35,665 bases of DNA from the NCBI GenBank assembly GCA_012523855.1, contig JAAYTB010000022.1, positions 1 through 35,665 of the forward strand, given 5' to 3'. Of this stretch, positions 33,016-35,665 are shown in pieces; within the stretch, counting starts at the first letter, position 1; every line of letters starts with the position of its first letter. The translations under genes were made by a program, and so were the position numbers. The notes below the pieces were generated by a model. It was not told the origin of the DNA. It saw only the letters and a list, made by a program, of their open reading frames with translations, and did no database searches. The stretch comes from Clostridia bacterium. GTDB lineage: Bacteria > Bacillota > Clostridia > Clostridiales > Clostridiaceae.

Positions 33016-34572
33016 TTAAAAGCCAAGGTTCAAGTTGTTCATAAAGAGGTTTTCTAGATTTTCTTGTATTTCACCCATAAGGCTCATAGCCTGAAAATCA
33101 TCCATTTCTGCTAAGTTAATACCGCCTTCTGTAGATAGTTTTTCGATAACCACGTCCTTGTCAAAGGCATTGAAAGTAACCTCTATTGAAATTGAACCTG
33201 TAGTGCCATATCCACCAACCATGTTTCCAGCACCATCTCCTAAGTCAAATTCATAAAGAAGCTGTCTTAGTCTGTCCTTTTCATCTATTCTTACTGTTGC
33301 TTTAGATTTGAAGTTTAGACCTTCCAATTCCTCTTCCTCAAGCTCCTCAATGGCAGACTTTAGTTCTTCCATGGCATCAGCCCAATTTTCATCGAAATTG
33401 GCCATGAATTCTTCATATTCATCCAAATCATAATCTACCTTATCTAAGTATCCACTTTCATCTGCAACTTCTATGAACTCAGGTAGCTTTTTCTTTACTA
33501 AGGCTTTAAGTTCCTTATCTTGAGAAACTTCTTTTAAGAAACCTATTGCTACAGTATTTATAAAGTTCTCATCTATAGTTATAGCTATTTCATCACAGCT
33601 TACCTTTTTATTCTTACCACCTTCTACAACTGATACATCAACCTTACCATTGTCCTTGATGAATTTATTTAAATTTTTCTCAAAGAATTTCTGGTAATTC
33701 TTTTTAACAGCTTTAAAGTCTTTGTCATTTTCAATTTTCTTAGCAAAGTCATTGTAAACTTCTAAATCTAGGGCAGACGCACCAGATGTAATAGTTTCTA
33801 AGTCCAAATCAGATGCACCATACATTAAGTCATTTAAATCATCTAGATCGATATATAGTGTGTCTCCAAATAATTCATCGGATCTTACTATTAGTACCTC
33901 TTCATCAAGGTAGGCACTTACAGTAGCAAGACTTCTATCTTTATAGTGTACTCCTATATCAAAAGCACCAGTTTTGCTTTCCTTGTCGCCTTTTGTGCCA
34001 ATAACAAATGACAAATCTTTAAGTAGTGCTCCTTGTGCGCCATCTGCATCTATCTTTATTTTCGCATTCATATCAAGAGCCTTATAGTCAGCTATTTTAC
34101 TTACAGCTTTCATAGTTCTCTTAACAGGATTAGCCTTTGCTATAATTGGCTTTAATACTGCAAAATATAATCCAACTAAAGCTGCTACTACAACTAACAC
34201 GGCAGTTATACCAATGAATACTGGTTTCTTAGACTTTGGCATCGGTGAAGGCTGTCCCATTGGAGATGGCTGTCCCATATTGTTGAAACCACCATTATTA
34301 GGATTGCTAGCGAAACCATTGTTAGCATTAGGCCCAGCATTATAATAGCCAGTATTTCCTCCGTTATTATAACTTTCATATCCAGTATTTGCAGTATTGC
34401 CAAAACCATCATTGGCAAAACCAGTGTTACTATTGTTGTAATCTTGAGTATAATCATACTGCTGTGTTGTCTCTATAGTTTCATTAGCTTGTTGACTGCT
34501 TTTTACGTGGCCACAAACAGTACAAAATTTAGCCCCTGCTTCTAGCTGAGCGCCACATTTTTCACAAAACAT
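33016..34572 (-). CDS. Zinc-ribbon, single-pass membrane protein with large outer domain
   Basis: The 518-residue product begins with a zinc ribbon (CEKCGAQL...FCTVCG, residues 3-21), followed by an Asn/Gly/Tyr-rich linker (about 25-112). One membrane segment (about 117-140) leads to an outer domain of about 375 residues. That domain has lipoprotein-like beta patterns (KALDMNAKIKIDADGA, DRSLATVSAYLDEEVLIV, DTLYIDLDDLND) and a very acidic helical part (EELKSAIEELEEEELEG). It resembles other zinc-ribbon proteins of clostridia with LolA/LppX-like outer domains, without a known function. AAGGGGGA precedes the ATG. Its promoter is TTGAAA-17-TATAAT. It is first in an operon with two ABC-2 permeases, so a sensor or periplasm-like accessory role is possible. 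Confidence 0.85.
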   Translation of the reverse strand: MFCEKCGAQLEAGAKFCTVCGHVKSSQQANETIETTQQYDYTQDYNNSNTGFANDGFGNTANTGYESYNNGGNTGYYNAGPNANNGFASNPNNGGFNNMGQPSPMGQPSPMPKSKKPVFIGITAVLVVVAALVGLYFAVLKPIIAKANPVKRTMKAVSKIADYKALDMNAKIKIDADGAQGALLKDLSFVIGTKGDKESKTGAFDIGVHYKDRSLATVSAYLDEEVLIVRSDELFGDTLYIDLDDLNDLMYGASDLDLETITSGASALDLEVYNDFAKKIENDKDFKAVKKNYQKFFEKNLNKFIKDNGKVDVSVVEGGKNKKVSCDEIAITIDENFINTVAIGFLKEVSQDKELKALVKKKLPEFIEVADESGYLDKVDYDLDEYEEFMANFDENWADAMEELKSAIEELEEEELEGLNFKSKATVRIDEKDRLRQLLYEFDLGDGAGNMVGGYGTTGSISIEVTFNAFDKDVVIEKLSTEGGINLAEMDDFQAMSLMGEIQENLENLFMNNLNLGF

Positions 34573-34624
34573 TGTTTATCCCCCTTAAAATTATTGAAAA
34601 AATTAGTAAATCCATATAAACAGT

Positions 34625-34653
34625 ATTATACGATAAAATATATAACTTTTCAA
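34625..34653 (-). promoter_or_regulatory. Sigma-A promoter of the zinc-ribbon/permease operon
   Basis: TTGAAA (34648-34653) and TATAAT (34625-34630) are exactly 17 bases apart on the - strand, about 50 bases before the start of the zinc-ribbon gene. Confidence 0.75.
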
Positions 34654-34654
34654 T

Positions 34655-34672
34655 CATTATTTATAAATAATG
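34655..34672. promoter_or_regulatory. Perfect 18-base palindrome abutting the -35
   Basis: CATTATTTATAAATAATG is fully self-complementary. It ends one base before the -35 of the zinc-ribbon promoter and begins three bases after the transglutaminase stop. It could bind an activator or repressor, or act as an AT-rich UP element. Confidence 0.5.
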
Positions 34673-34675
34673 CTT

Positions 34676-35665
34676 TTATTTGTATTTTATTTCACAGGTA
34701 AAAACCAGTGTATTAGGATCGTAACTATAGGAATATTCGGGTTTTACATAATTTATCTTATTATCCATCACAACATTATGAATAGCAGAATAAGTATAAA
34801 CTTTAGGGTCATAACTAGTGGTCTTTATCATTATATTTTCCTTCTTATCCACTAAGCCCTTCTTTATTATGTTACAAAATTCATCATAATCCTTTGATAC
34901 TAGCTTATTAACATTGAAATAATTGGCCTCTGTAGCAGTTGCCGCAGGGTAAGCAGCCTTATTCCAGCTATGATTCCTAGCAATTTCCTTATCTGTCACA
35001 TTAAAATACTCATAGCTTAATACATCTCTTCTATCGGCAGTAACAGGGTCGTTAAAAGTAGCGTCTAGATGATAGTACTTTCCTCCTATTTTCACTAAGT
35101 TCCAAGCATGATTATCCCCATTAGCCTTTCCTGTCACAATATGGGCCTCTATACCAGCCTTATTAAGAAGCCTGTACATAACTTCCGCATAACCAGAACA
35201 CACTGCCCTCTTGTTTACCAAAAGCCCATAAGCAGTATAAGAATCCCCAGGCACTGTATTCCTTCTATAGTTCTCATAATCATACCTTGTATTATTTACA
35301 ATATAATCATGTAGGGCCAGTTCCTTCTCATAATCAGACATGCCACTCTTAACTACAGTAGCCACAATGGAATTAACCTTCTCATTTACATATCTATACT
35401 TCTTAAGGAATCCCTCTTTCCCATCTACATAATTGAAAATTATTTTTGCCTTTCTACCATTTAAGCTGTAGGACACATTTTTTACATATCCCCCAAAACC
35501 ATACTTTTCCGCAACCTGCAAGGCCATTTCTCCTAATTCATCCATACTTATACCATCAGCAATAGTCACCTCTGTATCCTTAGCCAAGGCTACATTTGTC
35601 TTTAAAAGTTCTTCCAGCTTAGCCCTGTCATAGGCACTATTAGAACTTATACTCCCAGTTGAAGG
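34676..35665 (-). CDS. Transglutaminase-like (Cys-His-Asp) domain protein, 5' end missing
   Basis: The frame is open to the window edge, so the true start lies outside; at least 329 codons are visible. A transglutaminase-like fold is shown by the triad Cys (NKRAVCSGYAEVMYRLL), His (NGDNHAWNLVKI) and Asp (YYHLDATFNDP). It is preceded by the helical ELALHDYIVNNTRYDYE segment typical of bacterial surface transglutaminases. The start of the visible part (PSTGSISSNS...) looks like a low-complexity linker after a signal or membrane segment, which would be encoded beyond the window. A TTG near 35587 is not a likely start. Such proteins are usually proteases or cross-linkers at the cell surface. The zinc-ribbon operon follows. 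Confidence 0.88.
   Translation of the reverse strand, partial: PSTGSISSNSAYDRAKLEELLKTNVALAKDTEVTIADGISMDELGEMALQVAEKYGFGGYVKNVSYSLNGRKAKIIFNYVDGKEGFLKKYRYVNEKVNSIVATVVKSGMSDYEKELALHDYIVNNTRYDYENYRRNTVPGDSYTAYGLLVNKRAVCSGYAEVMYRLLNKAGIEAHIVTGKANGDNHAWNLVKIGGKYYHLDATFNDPVTADRRDVLSYEYFNVTDKEIARNHSWNKAAYPAATATEANYFNVNKLVSKDYDEFCNIIKKGLVDKKENIMIKTTSYDPKVYTYSAIHNVVMDNKINYVKPEYSYSYDPNTLVFTCEIKYK

Overview
The window reads as a stretch of chromosome from an AT-rich, spore-forming-type Firmicute, most likely a member of the Clostridiaceae. The basis is the strong GGAGG-type ribosome binding sites, sigma-A-like TTGAAA/TATAAT promoters, U-tailed hairpin terminators, a LexA box of Bacillus/Clostridium type, and gene order. 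Two blocks match known Bacillus subtilis neighbourhoods: acpS - YdcC/GerS-like - alr - ndoAI - ndoA, and yvjA-like - ftsE - ftsX - ctp - minJ-like - uvrB - uvrA. No tRNA, rRNA, CRISPR array, prophage or intact insertion sequence was seen. Only rfbD and one zinc-ribbon gene are on the + strand; everything else is on the - strand.

Layout from right to left, which is the direction of transcription of most genes. (1) 35665-30472: a cell-surface-type transglutaminase-fold gene cut by the window edge, then an operon with its own promoter holding a zinc-ribbon membrane protein and two ABC-2 type permeases without an ATPase. (2) 30414-25334: a + strand zinc-ribbon membrane protein; yihY with a GT26 (TagA/WecG) glycosyltransferase; a lone + strand rfbD; and an alpha/beta hydrolase with a tail-less SSB. 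This is the accessory part of the window. (3) 24925-23744: an unrecognised 199-residue protein and a DUF6514-type protein. (4) 23571-20267: the acpS operon, carrying fatty-acid carrier activation, a GerS-like lipoprotein, alanine racemase and the NdoA/NdoAI (MazF-type) toxin-antitoxin pair. (5) 20164-11316: a YitT-family membrane protein, FtsEX with an EnvC/PcsB-like coiled-coil M23 peptidase, a DUF368 (undecaprenyl-phosphate translocase family) protein, an NTF2-like protein followed by a decayed partial copy, and an S41 protease with a MinJ-like PDZ membrane protein. (6) 11206-1: uvrB-uvrA behind a LexA box, then an FHA - SEDS glycosyltransferase - PBP transpeptidase - uvrC unit, and murB.

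The core of the window therefore joins cell-envelope growth (peptidoglycan precursors from Alr and MurB, lipid-carrier recycling, SEDS/PBP synthesis, FtsEX-controlled hydrolysis, division-site proteins) with all three subunits of nucleotide excision repair. The less ordinary items are an imperfect repeat family with the core GGGACGGTTC that appears to supply the first codons of one permease; perfect palindromes at the start site of yihY and against the -35 of the zinc-ribbon operon; a long hairpin in the leader of the M23 peptidase; paired repeats before the toxin-antitoxin genes; and the zinc-ribbon/permease/transglutaminase group, whose function cannot be named from sequence.
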